From: Bilifractor sp002394235
GTDB lineage: Bacteria; Bacillota; Clostridia; Lachnospirales; Lachnospiraceae
Length of the DNA: 64,000 nucleotides
NCBI RefSeq assembly: GCF_052118845.1
Contig: NZ_JBQKGJ010000008.1
Location: 1 to 64,000 of the forward strand
Direction: 5' to 3'
The notes under the pieces were generated by a model, which ran no database searches, was not told the origin of the DNA, and saw nothing but the letters and a program-made list of their open reading frames with translations. Shown piece after piece: positions 35,012 through 44,781 of the stretch; the stretch's first letter is position 1; each line of letters opens with the position of its first letter. The translations under genes were made by a program, and so were the position numbers.

Positions 35012-36595
35012 ATGAGAACAAGTGGTATTTTGCTTCCGGTTTCATCACTGCCGACCCGATATGGAATCGGCGGTTTTTCGGATGAAGCGTTTGAATTTGT
35101 GGACCGGCTAGAGGAGGCCGGGCAGAGCTGGTGGCAGGTCCTGCCACTGGGTCCGACCGGATACGGGGATTCTCCGTATCAGTCCTTTTCCACCTTTGCC
35201 GGGAACCCCTACTATATTTCGCTGGATAAGCTGAGAGAGGAGGGACTTCTTACCACTGAGGAATGCGAAGAGGCGGACTGCGGTCAGAACCCCGAATATG
35301 TAGATTATGAGAAAATCTACTTCAGCCGCTTCAAGGTCCTGAAGAAGGCCTTCGACCGGTTTGAGCGTGAATCACAGGGGCAGGATGAACTGGAGGCTTT
35401 CTGTGAGAAGAATCGGGACTGGCTTGCGGATTATGCTCTGTACATGGCAATCAAGAACAGCCGCGGCGGAGAGGAATGGAGCCGCTGGCCAGCGGAGCTG
35501 AAGGACAGAGATCCTGAGGCGTTAAAGGCGGCGGAGAGTGAGCTCCAGACAGAGGTAAAATACTACTGCTTCCTGCAGTTTGAATTCGCGAAGCAGTGGA
35601 AGGCATTGAAGGATTATGCGAACGGGAAGAAAATCGGCATTATCGGAGATATTCCGATCTATGTGGCAATGGACAGCGCGGACTGCTGGGCAGGCCGGGA
35701 GCTCTTCCAGTTCGACAGTGACGGTAAACCTTCCGGGGTCGCGGGATGTCCGCCGGATGCATTTTCCGCTGACGGACAGCTCTGGGGGAATCCGCTGTAC
35801 AACTGGGATTATCACAGACAGACAGGATACCGCTGGTGGATCCGCAGAATGAAGAGATGCGCGGAGCTTTATGATTCGGTCAGAATTGATCATTTCCGTG
35901 GATTTGCGGGTTACTATTCAATTCCCTTCGGCGCGCCGAATGCCAGAAATGGTCACTGGGAGAAGGGCCCCGGCATAGAGCTGTTTCGTGCCATTCAATC
36001 TGAGCTCGGGGATCAGAATTACATTGCGGAGGATCTGGGCTTCCTGACCGATGATGTCGTAGAAATGGTAAAGGAAACCGGATATCCCGGGATGAAGGTG
36101 CTGGGCTTTGCCTTTGACGGCAGTCCGGACAATGGATACCTCCCGGATCACTACGAGAAAAACTGCGTGGTATACACGGGCACTCATGATAACGAGACGA
36201 TTGTGGGATGGTTCCGCAATCTGAATCGAAGGGGAAAGGCCTTTGCAAAGAAGTATCTCGGGCACAGAGTAGTTCCGGAGGAGGATTTTGTAAGGCTTGC
36301 CTTGATGAGTGTCGCGAATCTGGCGGTTATTCCGGTTCAGGATTATCTTGGACTTGGCGATGAGGCAAGAATCAATGAGCCGTCTACCCTTGGAGACAAC
36401 TGGAAGTGGAGGCTTGTCCCGGGACAGTTCGATGTGCACACGGCAGGGAAAATCCGCGAGCTGACGGAGATCAGTGACAGACTCCCGGCAAGAGAACGGA
36501 ACAAACGAAACGACCGGACAAAGGACCGCACGAAGGTTAATCCGAAAGATAGTACAAAGGAAACGGAAACCGTAAACAGCTGTGCCACGAAATGA
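35012..36595 (+). CDS. malQ: 4-alpha-glucanotransferase (amylomaltase), second copy
   Basis: GH77 paralogue of the gene at 32146, 527 residues. N terminus RTSGILLPVSSLPTRYGIGG; catalytic motifs VRIDHFRGF, YIAEDLG and GTHDNET are intact. The last 35 residues (rich in Lys, Asp, Arg, Thr) form a charged tail not found in the first copy. GAGGTG precedes ATG 35012; GTG 35006 lies inside that site and is rejected. It follows lacI by 51 bases and precedes glgP. Confidence 0.93.
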   Translation: MRTSGILLPVSSLPTRYGIGGFSDEAFEFVDRLEEAGQSWWQVLPLGPTGYGDSPYQSFSTFAGNPYYISLDKLREEGLLTTEECEEADCGQNPEYVDYEKIYFSRFKVLKKAFDRFERESQGQDELEAFCEKNRDWLADYALYMAIKNSRGGEEWSRWPAELKDRDPEALKAAESELQTEVKYYCFLQFEFAKQWKALKDYANGKKIGIIGDIPIYVAMDSADCWAGRELFQFDSDGKPSGVAGCPPDAFSADGQLWGNPLYNWDYHRQTGYRWWIRRMKRCAELYDSVRIDHFRGFAGYYSIPFGAPNARNGHWEKGPGIELFRAIQSELGDQNYIAEDLGFLTDDVVEMVKETGYPGMKVLGFAFDGSPDNGYLPDHYEKNCVVYTGTHDNETIVGWFRNLNRRGKAFAKKYLGHRVVPEEDFVRLALMSVANLAVIPVQDYLGLGDEARINEPSTLGDNWKWRLVPGQFDVHTAGKIRELTEISDRLPARERNKRNDRTKDRTKVNPKDSTKETETVNSCATK

Positions 36596-36679
36596 GGACA
36601 CAGGGACATTGCGACTGAACTTTAGACAGAAGTTATACTTTGAGACAACAACATGTGAGAGAATAAGGAGAATCAAAGC

Positions 36680-38992
36680 ATGGGAACAATGGAAGGAAAA
36701 AGCGTAGATACGACGGATGCTGTTATGGAGGAGAGAATCGAGAAGATTCTGACGGTGCGTTTCGGCAGAGGGCTGAGGGACTGTACAAAGGAGGAAATCT
36801 TTGAGGCTCTGATGCAGATCACGAAAGAAGAGATGGAGGGACGTCCGAAGGTAGAAGGCAAGAAGAAGCTCTACTACATCTCCGCCGAGTTTCTGATCGG
36901 AAAGCTGCTTTCCAATAACCTGATCAACCTTGGACTCTATGACAAGGTGAATGCCATCCTGAAGAAATACAAGCTCTGTGTTGCAGATATTGAGGGACTT
37001 GAGAATGAGCCGTCGCTCGGAAACGGCGGTCTCGGCCGTCTTGCCGCATGTTTCCTGGATTCAATCGCTACGCTGAATCTGTGCGGAGACGGAGTGGGTC
37101 TGAACTATCATTACGGGCTGTTCCGTCAGGAATTTCTGAACAACAAGCAGCATGAGGTCATCAATCCGTGGATTCGCAAGGACAGCTGGCTGGAGCGCCG
37201 CCCGGAATCGTTTGAGGTGCCGTTCGGCAGATTTACTCTGAAATCTACGATGTATGACATCGATATTCCGGGATATGAGACCGGGAAATGCAACCGGCTG
37301 CACTTGTTTGACCTGGATTCGGTCGATGACGGCATGGTTCAGCCGGACAGCATCAATTTTGATAAGAGAGATATCCAGAGAAATCTCACCCTGTTCCTGT
37401 ATCCGGACGACAGTGACCGGGACGGAAGAATTCTGCGTGTATATCAGCAGTACTTTATGGTAAGCAATGCTGCGCAGCTGATTCTGAAGGAAGCGGACGA
37501 AAGAGGAGTAGACATTCATAAGCTGGATGAGTATGTCGCTGTGCAGATTAACGACACCCATCCGTCCATGGTAATTCCGGAGCTGATCCGTCTTCTGACC
37601 GCGCGCGGTCTGTCCATGGATGAGGCAATTGAGGTTGTCACAAAGACCTGTGCCTATACCAATCACACAATCCTCGCGGAAGCTCTCGAAAAATGGCCGA
37701 TCGATTATCTGGAGGAAGCAGTACCGCATCTTCTTCCGATCATTCGGGAGCTGGACAAGAGAGTACGGGCGAAGGTGAAGGATGAGACAACCTACATCAT
37801 CGACAAGGACAATCTGGTTCATATGGCATCGATGGATATCCATTACGGGCATTCGGTCAACGGTGTCGCTTCTCTTCACACGAAGATACTCGAGGAATCC
37901 GAGCTGAAGAATTTCTATAAGCTTTATCCGGAGAAATTTAACAACAAGACAAACGGTATTACGTTCCGCCGCTGGTTCATCGCCTCCAACCCGGAGCTCA
38001 CGTCCTATATCGAGTCTCTGATTGGACCCGGATTCCGCAAGGATGCAATGGAGCTGGAGAAACTGATGAAATATTATGATGATGAGAAGGTGCTCAATGA
38101 GATCGGCAGAATCCGTCATCACAACAAGAAAAAGGCGGCTGAGTATCTGTATGAGACACAGAACCTCGTTCTGGATGTGGACTCGATCTTTGATGTACAG
38201 GTAAAGCGTCTGCATGAGTATAAGCGTCAGCAGATGAATGCGCTGTACGCGATCTATAAATATCTTGAGATCAAGAAGGGCAATCTCCCGAAGCGGCCGA
38301 TCACAATGATCTTCGGCGCCAAGGCAGCTCCGGCCTACACCATCGCAAAGGATATCATACACCTGATTCTCTGTCTGCAGGAGCTGACGACAAAGGATCC
38401 GGAGGTAAGTCCGTACCTCAAGGTTGTCATGATTGAGAATTACAACATTACCAAGGCGGAGAAAATCATCCCGGCTGCGGATATCTCTGAGCAGATCTCT
38501 CTTGCTTCCAAGGAGGCTTCCGGCACAGGCAATATGAAGTTCATGCTGAACGGAGCCATCACCCTCGGAACCGAGGACGGCGCCAATGTAGAGATTCATG
38601 ATCTTGTCGGAGATGACAACATCTACATCTTCGGAAAGAAATCGGAAGAGGTTGTGAAGCTCTATGAGACCGAAGGCTACAAGGCAAAGGACTATTACGA
38701 CAACGTGCCGCTGATTCACAGACTGGTTGACTTTATCATCGGAAGTGAAGTGAAGAGTGTCGGCGATCCGGTAAGCCTTGAGAGACTCCACCATGAGCTG
38801 ATTTCCAAGGACTGGTTCATGACTCTTCTCGACGTTGAGGATTATATCCGGACGAAGGAGAAGATGTTCGATGACTTCAATGACCGTAAGAGCTGGTACA
38901 AGAAGGAGCTTGTGAATATCGCGAAGGCAGGATTCTTCTCCTCCGACCGGACCATCGCTCAGTACAATAAAGACATCTGGCATCTCAGCTGA
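36680..38992 (+). CDS. glgP: Glycogen/maltodextrin phosphorylase
   Basis: PLP-dependent phosphorolysis of alpha-1,4-glucans to glucose 1-phosphate. 770 residues, shorter at the N terminus than animal-type phosphorylases. NEPSLGNGGLGRLAACFLDS and INDTHPSMVIPEL are conserved, and the PLP lysine lies in GTGNMKFMLNGA. AAGGAG stands ahead of ATG 36680. With two MalQ enzymes and GlgC/GlgD in the same window it can serve maltodextrin breakdown or glycogen turnover. Confidence 0.96.
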   Translation: MGTMEGKSVDTTDAVMEERIEKILTVRFGRGLRDCTKEEIFEALMQITKEEMEGRPKVEGKKKLYYISAEFLIGKLLSNNLINLGLYDKVNAILKKYKLCVADIEGLENEPSLGNGGLGRLAACFLDSIATLNLCGDGVGLNYHYGLFRQEFLNNKQHEVINPWIRKDSWLERRPESFEVPFGRFTLKSTMYDIDIPGYETGKCNRLHLFDLDSVDDGMVQPDSINFDKRDIQRNLTLFLYPDDSDRDGRILRVYQQYFMVSNAAQLILKEADERGVDIHKLDEYVAVQINDTHPSMVIPELIRLLTARGLSMDEAIEVVTKTCAYTNHTILAEALEKWPIDYLEEAVPHLLPIIRELDKRVRAKVKDETTYIIDKDNLVHMASMDIHYGHSVNGVASLHTKILEESELKNFYKLYPEKFNNKTNGITFRRWFIASNPELTSYIESLIGPGFRKDAMELEKLMKYYDDEKVLNEIGRIRHHNKKKAAEYLYETQNLVLDVDSIFDVQVKRLHEYKRQQMNALYAIYKYLEIKKGNLPKRPITMIFGAKAAPAYTIAKDIIHLILCLQELTTKDPEVSPYLKVVMIENYNITKAEKIIPAADISEQISLASKEASGTGNMKFMLNGAITLGTEDGANVEIHDLVGDDNIYIFGKKSEEVVKLYETEGYKAKDYYDNVPLIHRLVDFIIGSEVKSVGDPVSLERLHHELISKDWFMTLLDVEDYIRTKEKMFDDFNDRKSWYKKELVNIAKAGFFSSDRTIAQYNKDIWHLS

Positions 38993-39016
38993 GACAGGCT
39001 CTGCAGAGTTGTTAAG

Positions 39017-39043
39017 GGCTGCCGCAATGCGGCGGCCTTTTTT
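39017..39043 (+). terminator. glgP terminator
   Basis: GGCTGCCGC-AAT-GCGGCGGCC followed by TTTTTT. A 90-bp repeat starts four bases later. Confidence 0.9.
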
Positions 39044-39046
39044 ACG

Positions 39047-39136
39047 CGAACAGTGATCCGCAGCCGAATGCGAAGTATTCGTGTGCGGCGAACGTCGCGA
39101 TAGCGAGATAAAAATCGCGCAGCGTGTTTTATCTCG
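39047..39136 (+). repeat. 90-bp two-hairpin repeat, copy 3
   Basis: Three mismatches from copy 2; one costs a pair in hairpin A and one a pair at the tip of hairpin B. It lies between the glgP terminator and the promoter of the LCP gene, whose -35 begins five bases later. Confidence 0.9.
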
Positions 39137-39140
39137 CTGC

Positions 39141-39169
39141 TTGACGGAAAAAATAAATTCTGCTATTGT
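39141..39169 (+). promoter_or_regulatory. LCP gene promoter
   Basis: TTGACG (39141-39146), 17 bases, TATTGT (39164-39169). Confidence 0.65.
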
Positions 39170-39252
39170 GCACATATGCGGGTCAGAAGACCCGGAGAGT
39201 GCACGCGGAGCATGGATCAGGAATAATAGATATTATAAGAGGAAGAAAATTT

Positions 39253-41130
39253 ATGAGCAGAGAGTCAGACGACGATCAGGAGTACAGGCGGTCCGGGAGA
39301 AGAACGGATGACGGCCGGGAGCACAGAAGCTCAGGGAGAAGAACGGATGACGGCCGGGAGTACAGAAGTTCCGGAAGAAGAGGGGACGATGACCGAGAAT
39401 ACCGAAGCTCCGGGAGAAGAGCGGACGATGGCCGGGAGTACCGAAGGAACGGGAGAGGGACGGACGACGACCGGGAGTACCGAAGCTCCGGAAGAAGACA
39501 GAATGACGAGATGAGGCGCAGCCGTTCCGGGAAAAGGGCAAACAGAAAAAAACGAAAGAAAACTGCTCTGACGATCTTAATCCTGGTCATCGCTGTACTT
39601 GCGGCAATTGCGATTATTTTCTTCCTGTTCCTGGAAGGAACACTAAACAGTATCAAGAGAGTTGACAAGTCCAATGAGGCCTATGTGGCAAGGAGCGATG
39701 AGACCTTTGAGGTGGATTCCAGCGCGGGAAGCGACACGATGAACGCGGACGACGTCAATTTTAATGCTGGTAATATCGATGTCATGGACAGTGATGATGT
39801 GAAGAATATTCTGCTGATCGGACAGGATAAACGTTCGAATCAGAAAACCAGAACGCGTTCCGATACGATGATTATCGCGTCGATTAATACGAAAACCAAT
39901 AAGATCACGATGGTATCGCTGATGCGTGACATGTATGTGCCGATTCCCGGATATTCAGCGAACCGGATTAATGCCGCGTATGTATTCGGCGGGATGAGTC
40001 TTCTCGACCAGGTGATCAAGGAGGATTTCGGAATCACCATTGACGGCAATGTCGTTGTGGATTTTGACGGTTTCCTTGAGACTATGACGAAGATCGGCGA
40101 CCTCGATATAGAACTCACCGAGGACGAAGCAAATTATATGAATGCAAACGAAGGACTCGGCTCGGCAGAGGATAATGCTTCTGTGTCAAAAGCATGGGGA
40201 CTTACAGCCGGGGTGAATTCGCTGACACCGGAGCAGGCACTTACGTACAGCCGGATGCGATATGTCGGAAACTCTGACTGGGAGAGAACCGAGCGGCAGA
40301 GAAAGCTTCTGACCGCGGTATTCAAAAAAGCCAAGAAATCAAGTGTGACGAAGATCCTCAGCATGGTCAGTGATCTGATCCCGTATTTTGAGACAGATCT
40401 GAGCAACAAGGAAATCCTGAAATATGTAAAGACCGTATTCAGCGGTGACATCAAGCTGAATTCAAAGAGCTACCGTATTCCGGTGGATGGCGGCTACACT
40501 TCTCAGACGATCAGCGGAATGTCTGTCCTGGTTCCTGATCTTGAGATTAACAGCGCTTATCTTCAGCATTACCTGTACAATAAGAAGATCAGTGAATCTC
40601 TGAAGGAGGCGGCAAAAAAGGCGGAAGTTTCGACGAGCTCTGACACAACAACACCCTCCGGCAGCGGTTCCTCCGGCAATACAACAGACGGAGGCAGCAC
40701 CTATTCGTACAATACGGACAGCGGGAACGCGTATTCGGGCGGATATGACAGCTCCCAGGATTCATATTACGAGGAAGAAAACGGAACCGGCGGCTCGGGT
40801 ACATATGGGCAGAATGATTACAGCGGCGGAACGGCTGACGGATACAACGGTCAGGAATATGCCGGAGACGGAGATGCGGGAGACGGATCAGGTACGAATC
40901 CCGGTGCGACGAATTCTGGAACGAATCCGGGGACAACAGATCCGGGGACTACAGATTCGGGAACCGGAAACGGGGCAGTGGACAATTCCGGAAATACGGA
41001 CAACAGCGGTGCTGGAACCGGGAATCCGGGTACCGGGGACAACGGGGGCACAGGTGCTGCCGGAACCGGTTCGACAGATACTGGCGCGGGAGACAGCACA
41101 ATGACAGGAGCAGCCGGAACTGCCGCGTAA
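39253..41130 (+). CDS. LytR-CpsA-Psr family cell-wall ligase with repeat tails
   Basis: Attaches phosphate-linked glycopolymers to peptidoglycan, acting outside the membrane. 625 residues. A cytoplasmic N terminus carries six 13-residue repeats EYRSSGRRTDDGR (about 10-87), one membrane helix follows at 104-127, and the LCP domain covers about 185-370 (LLIGQDKR, TRSDTMIIASINT, MVSLMRDMYV, YSRMRYVGNSDWERTERQ). The C-terminal 150 residues are rich in Gly, Ser, Thr, Asn and Tyr. The frame is open upstream, but AGAGGAAG precedes ATG 39253. Confidence 0.93.
   Translation: MSRESDDDQEYRRSGRRTDDGREHRSSGRRTDDGREYRSSGRRGDDDREYRSSGRRADDGREYRRNGRGTDDDREYRSSGRRQNDEMRRSRSGKRANRKKRKKTALTILILVIAVLAAIAIIFFLFLEGTLNSIKRVDKSNEAYVARSDETFEVDSSAGSDTMNADDVNFNAGNIDVMDSDDVKNILLIGQDKRSNQKTRTRSDTMIIASINTKTNKITMVSLMRDMYVPIPGYSANRINAAYVFGGMSLLDQVIKEDFGITIDGNVVVDFDGFLETMTKIGDLDIELTEDEANYMNANEGLGSAEDNASVSKAWGLTAGVNSLTPEQALTYSRMRYVGNSDWERTERQRKLLTAVFKKAKKSSVTKILSMVSDLIPYFETDLSNKEILKYVKTVFSGDIKLNSKSYRIPVDGGYTSQTISGMSVLVPDLEINSAYLQHYLYNKKISESLKEAAKKAEVSTSSDTTTPSGSGSSGNTTDGGSTYSYNTDSGNAYSGGYDSSQDSYYEEENGTGGSGTYGQNDYSGGTADGYNGQEYAGDGDAGDGSGTNPGATNSGTNPGTTDPGTTDSGTGNGAVDNSGNTDNSGAGTGNPGTGDNGGTGAAGTGSTDTGAGDSTMTGAAGTAA
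39280..39513 (+). repeat. 39-bp coding tandem repeat (six units)
   Basis: Six in-frame 39-bp units encode EYR(S/R)SGRR(T/G/A)DDGR in the LCP protein. Units differ mainly at the T/G/A and G/D positions. Confidence 0.88.
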
Positions 41131-41235
41131 ATAATAGACAGCGTATCAGGCGCAAAACAACTGAATCTGTCAGCAGATTTGTATAAATGGCATGCATAAG
41201 GAGACGACAGCATATACGTCACCGGACAGAACAGA

Positions 41236-41301
41236 AGATCACCGGTTCTTCCTGATCCACGGCCTGCAGGGGCAGATCGTGGACGGAGGAACCGGTGATC
41301 T
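41236..41301. terminator. Hairpin between convergent LCP and DUF3786 genes
   Basis: AGATCACCGGTTC pairs with GAACCGGTGATCT, with TCCACG/CGTGGA inside. The T-tracts are weak, but the position between convergent genes fits a shared terminator. Confidence 0.7.
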
Positions 41302-42059
41302 CATTTATTCGGTGTTTCGAACGAAGAAAAGCGGCGGTCTTTTAACACATCAGGCATGTTAATAAAATCCTCGAGGCAGTCGCGGATGGTACCAATCAGA
41401 TACCAGACCGTCTCATAGCGGATAAACTGGAGAGCGTTCTGCGGCAGAAGAAACTGGTAATTCACCGGAAATTCTTCATCCCCATCCCAGAACTGAAACC
41501 AGACCGGGAAGTTGTCGAATACGGGAAGGATGAAGCTTACATCTGCGTTTCCGGGAGCAGGCGTACCATGAATAGCCAGGCAGGCTTTTCGTAAAGCATC
41601 GCTTTTCCCCGCGAACAGAGACTTGTCTGAATTCGAGACGAGAGAGGTGGCATGATACGCGCCGATGATGCCTCCAAGCCTGGAAACGGATGCCCATTCA
41701 CCGGAAGGAATCGGCACCTCACCGTCAAGAGAGTAGGTAAACATCTCGTAGACCGTCATGGCAATCCCCGGTGCGGCTTTACGCCAGCCGGTTTCAGAAG
41801 GGGACGCAGCCTCGGAAGAAATCATTGAAGGGCAGGGCGAATCAATCTGAACCTCACAGGTGTGTCTGAGAATACGGGCGGGAAAGGAAAGATAACGGAA
41901 AGAAATCATGGAGTCATCTGCGTCAAGGTGATAGTGCCGGATGATTTTTTCCTGGTCGAAACCCTGAAAGAGTTTCCTGCCTGATTCCGTGAAACGCTCA
42001 TAGTTGCTGTGCTTTTTGTACTGTTCAATGGTGTTCTGTATCTTCTTGTTTTCTGCCAT
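41301..42059 (-). CDS. DUF3786 domain protein
   Basis: 252-residue soluble protein of unknown function. DUF3786-like features are the mid-protein stretch EVPIPSGEWASVSRLGGIIG and the C-terminal FPVWFQFWDGDEEFPV followed by hydrophobic helices. The frame is open upstream to 42236, but GAGGGGG about eight bases before ATG 42059 supports this start and the extra N terminus looks unrelated. Single gene, divergent from prfC. Family members in other anaerobes are often near corrinoid or methyl-transfer genes, but nothing here tests that. Confidence 0.7.
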   Translation of the reverse strand: MAENKKIQNTIEQYKKHSNYERFTESGRKLFQGFDQEKIIRHYHLDADDSMISFRYLSFPARILRHTCEVQIDSPCPSMISSEAASPSETGWRKAAPGIAMTVYEMFTYSLDGEVPIPSGEWASVSRLGGIIGAYHATSLVSNSDKSLFAGKSDALRKACLAIHGTPAPGNADVSFILPVFDNFPVWFQFWDGDEEFPVNYQFLLPQNALQFIRYETVWYLIGTIRDCLEDFINMPDVLKDRRFSSFETPNK

Positions 42060-42239
42060 ATCGGGATCCCCCTCTTTCATATCTGCAGCGGGCGTTATCT
42101 TCAGGAAGGAAGACAACCGCTTCATCAGAGCAATCGGTGTGCTTATATTCAGGATAATCAGAGAAGTGCAGGTTGTCAAATAAGCATGATCATTGTTTTT
42201 TGAACCATCATTTGGTGGGATCGCCGGTTCTTTCAACCA

Positions 42240-42269
42240 TTGACGGAAAAACTTTCTCTGTGCTATATT
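42240..42269 (+). promoter_or_regulatory. prfC promoter
   Basis: TTGACG (42240-42245), 18 bases, TATATT (42264-42269). The rest of the 335-base divergent gap shows no other clear signal. Confidence 0.65.
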
Positions 42270-42394
42270 TATAAGGTTTAGATAGAAGTTGTCAAAGCAG
42301 TGCAGAGAATGAACGGCGTACCGGACAGGTGCGCCCCGGATAGCGTGACAATGTTCCGGTCAAGGGCTCTGCGATCGGATTAGGAGTATAGAAC

Positions 42395-43987
42395 GTGGCT
42401 GATTATAGAAAAGAGATTCAAAAGAGACGTACCTTTGCGATTATTTCCCACCCGGATGCAGGTAAAACGACACTGACTGAGAAATTTCTGCTGTACGGCG
42501 GCGCCATTAATCTTGCAGGCTCTGTCAAGGGAAAGGCGACGGCAAGACATGCGGTATCTGACTGGATGGAGATTGAGAAGCAGAGAGGAATTTCCGTTAC
42601 ATCGTCCGTTCTTCAGTTCAATTATGAGGGCTATTGCATAAACCTGCTGGATACACCGGGACACCAGGACTTCTCTGAGGACACCTACCGCACGCTGATG
42701 GCTGCGGATTCCGCGGTGATGGTGATTGACGGCGGCAAGGGTGTGGAGCCGCAGACGAGAAAGTTGTTTAAGGTATGTGCCATGCGGCATATTCCGATTT
42801 TTACCTTTATCAACAAGATGGACCGAGACGCAAGGGACACCTTTGATCTGATTGATGAGATTGAGAAGGAACTGGGGATTCCGACATGCCCGATCAACTG
42901 GCCGATCGGTTCCGGGAAAAGCTTTCGCGGTGTGTATGACCGCGATACAAAGAGAGTCCTGACGTTCTCGGATACGATGAAGGGAACAAAGGAGGGAAAG
43001 GAAGAGGAGATCTCTCTCGATGATCCGCATCTTCTGGATGTTATCACAGAGGATCAGAAGGAACAGCTGGAGGAGGAGATGGAGCTTCTGAACGGAGCAG
43101 CCGAGGAATTTGATCAGAAGAAGGTGACAGAGGGAAAACTCTCTCCGGTTTTCTTCGGATCGGCGCTTACAAACTTCGGCGTGGAGACCTTCCTGCAGCA
43201 TTTCCTGAAGATGACAATGCCTCCGCTGGCAAGGATGTCGGACGAGGGTCTCATAGATCCGATGCAGGAAGATTTTTCTGCCTTTGTGTTCAAGATACAG
43301 GCAAACATGAACAAAAATCACAGGGACCGGCTTGCCTTCATGCGCATCTGCTCCGGCCGTTTTGAGGCGGACCGTGAGGTGTATTATGTGCAGGGCGACA
43401 AGAAGATGAGACTTCTGCAGCCGCAGCAGATGATGGCAGATGACCGGCATGTGGTGAATGAGGCATATGCGGGCGATATCATCGGCGTTTTTGACCCGGG
43501 TATCTTCTCAATCGGCGATACGGTGTGCGCGCCGGGCAAGAAATTCCGTTTCGAGGGAATTCCGACCTTTGCGCCGGAACATTTCGCAAGGGTTACACTG
43601 ATTGACTCGATGAAGAGAAAGCAGTTTGTGAAGGGAATCCGTCAGATTGCACAGGAAGGTGCGATTCAGGTATTCCAGGAGATTCACGGCGGAATGGAGG
43701 AGATCATCGTTGGCGTGGTCGGCGTCCTTCAGTTTGATGTGCTAAAATTCCGGATTGAAAATGAGTACAATGTGGACATCCGGCTTGAGATGCTGCCTTA
43801 TGAGTATATCCGATGGATCGAAAACTGGCATGATGTTGATCTGGACCATATTGTCGGGACCTCCGATATGAAGAAGGTTGAGGATATGAAGGGACAGCCG
43901 CTGCTGCTCTTTGTCAATTCCTGGTCGGTTGGGATGGTTCTGGACCGGAACGAGGGCCTCGTGCTGACCGAGTTCTCGCGGAACTGA
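42395..43987 (+). CDS. prfC: Peptide chain release factor 3
   Basis: GTPase that recycles RF1/RF2 from the ribosome. 530 residues, normal length. SHPDAGKTTLTEKFLLYGGAI is the RF3-specific G1 region, with RGISVTSSV, DTPGHQDF and NKMDRDARD. Start is GTG 42395, with AGGAG nine bases upstream. RF3 has an SHPDAG motif where TypA has AHVDHG, which separates the two GTPases in this window. Confidence 0.96.
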   Translation: MADYRKEIQKRRTFAIISHPDAGKTTLTEKFLLYGGAINLAGSVKGKATARHAVSDWMEIEKQRGISVTSSVLQFNYEGYCINLLDTPGHQDFSEDTYRTLMAADSAVMVIDGGKGVEPQTRKLFKVCAMRHIPIFTFINKMDRDARDTFDLIDEIEKELGIPTCPINWPIGSGKSFRGVYDRDTKRVLTFSDTMKGTKEGKEEEISLDDPHLLDVITEDQKEQLEEEMELLNGAAEEFDQKKVTEGKLSPVFFGSALTNFGVETFLQHFLKMTMPPLARMSDEGLIDPMQEDFSAFVFKIQANMNKNHRDRLAFMRICSGRFEADREVYYVQGDKKMRLLQPQQMMADDRHVVNEAYAGDIIGVFDPGIFSIGDTVCAPGKKFRFEGIPTFAPEHFARVTLIDSMKRKQFVKGIRQIAQEGAIQVFQEIHGGMEEIIVGVVGVLQFDVLKFRIENEYNVDIRLEMLPYEYIRWIENWHDVDLDHIVGTSDMKKVEDMKGQPLLLFVNSWSVGMVLDRNEGLVLTEFSRN

Positions 43988-44120
43988 CGCAGCCGCCGGG
44001 AAGAAGAATCAGGCGCTGGCGTCCGCTGTGGCCGTTGACCGGGACTGTTTCTCAGGAAGGTGTGAACAGGAACCGGTCAGGAACTTGTCGGGTTTATCCG
44101 GGATGATTTATCGGGAAGAG

Positions 44121-44149
44121 TTCACAAAGACGGCGGTGTTTGGTATAAT
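44121..44149 (+). promoter_or_regulatory. asp23-to-recN block promoter
   Basis: TTCACA (44121-44126), 17 bases, TATAAT (44144-44149). Confidence 0.7.
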
Positions 44150-44232
44150 TAGGGCAAAATCGGTTATCCGAAGGAGACAGGCATCCGGGACATGCGGCAG
44201 ACGGCAAAGCGGAAGCGATGAAGGAGGAAGTT

Positions 44233-44622
44233 ATGTCACAGAAGGGATCTAAGGAAAAGCAGAATACATATATGATTTATGACGATCACACCATCGGAAC
44301 CGTTCAGATTGCGGATGAGGTCATCGCAACCATTGCTGCACTCGCTGCGACGGAGAATGACGGTGTTGCGTGTCTTGGAGGAGGCATCACTCACGCGAAG
44401 GCATCCCGTGCCGGCGCGCGTGCTCTCGCCAAGGGCATACGGATTGAACTTCAGGAGAAGGTGATCCGTGTGAACATCATTATCATTATGCGGTTTGGAT
44501 ACAATATTCCGGAGACGACGAAGAAGGTTCAGGAGAGAGTGAAGAACGCACTGGAGACGATGACCGGCTTCGAGGTTGCGGATGTGAACGTGAGCGTCGC
44601 CGATGTGCAGGTCGAGAAATAA
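44233..44622 (+). CDS. Asp23/Gls24 family envelope stress protein
   Basis: 129 residues; the Asp23 fold is shown by GTVQIADEVIATIAALAATENDGVACLGGG and the C-terminal VQERVKNALETMTGFEVADVNVSVADV, split here in description only. Start ATG 44233 has AAGGAGGAAG six bases upstream; ATG 44218 is rejected because that site would lie inside it. It heads the nusB-xseA block. Its last codons and stop are repeated downstream. Confidence 0.93.
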   Translation: MSQKGSKEKQNTYMIYDDHTIGTVQIADEVIATIAALAATENDGVACLGGGITHAKASRAGARALAKGIRIELQEKVIRVNIIIIMRFGYNIPETTKKVQERVKNALETMTGFEVADVNVSVADVQVEK

Positions 44623-44748
44623 GTAAGCGCTTCAAAGGCTGACGGATTCATGCAGGCTGAGGAACAAGTGAGCGCGGTGAAGGCTGACGGCCTGTGCGGG
44701 GTGAGAAATAAGTAAGCGCGGCGAAGGCTGACGGTTTATGCAGTTTGT
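44614..44748 (+). repeat. Three ~45-bp tandem repeats from the asp23 3' end
   Basis: Units at 44614-44658, 44659-44702 and 44703-44748 share GAGAAATAAGTAAGCGC and AAGGCTGACGG. The first includes the last codons and stop of asp23. They fill the gap before nusB. Confidence 0.88.
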
Positions 44749-44781
44749 GAGACAAGAATAAGATCGGGAGATATTGAGAGA

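Noticed and set aside
37061..39175. Very long open frame antisense to glgP
   Set aside because: It mirrors the strongly conserved GlgP gene, has no ribosome site, and its translation shows no recognisable domain. Long antisense frames arise from codon bias here; similar frames oppose xseA, malQ and typA.
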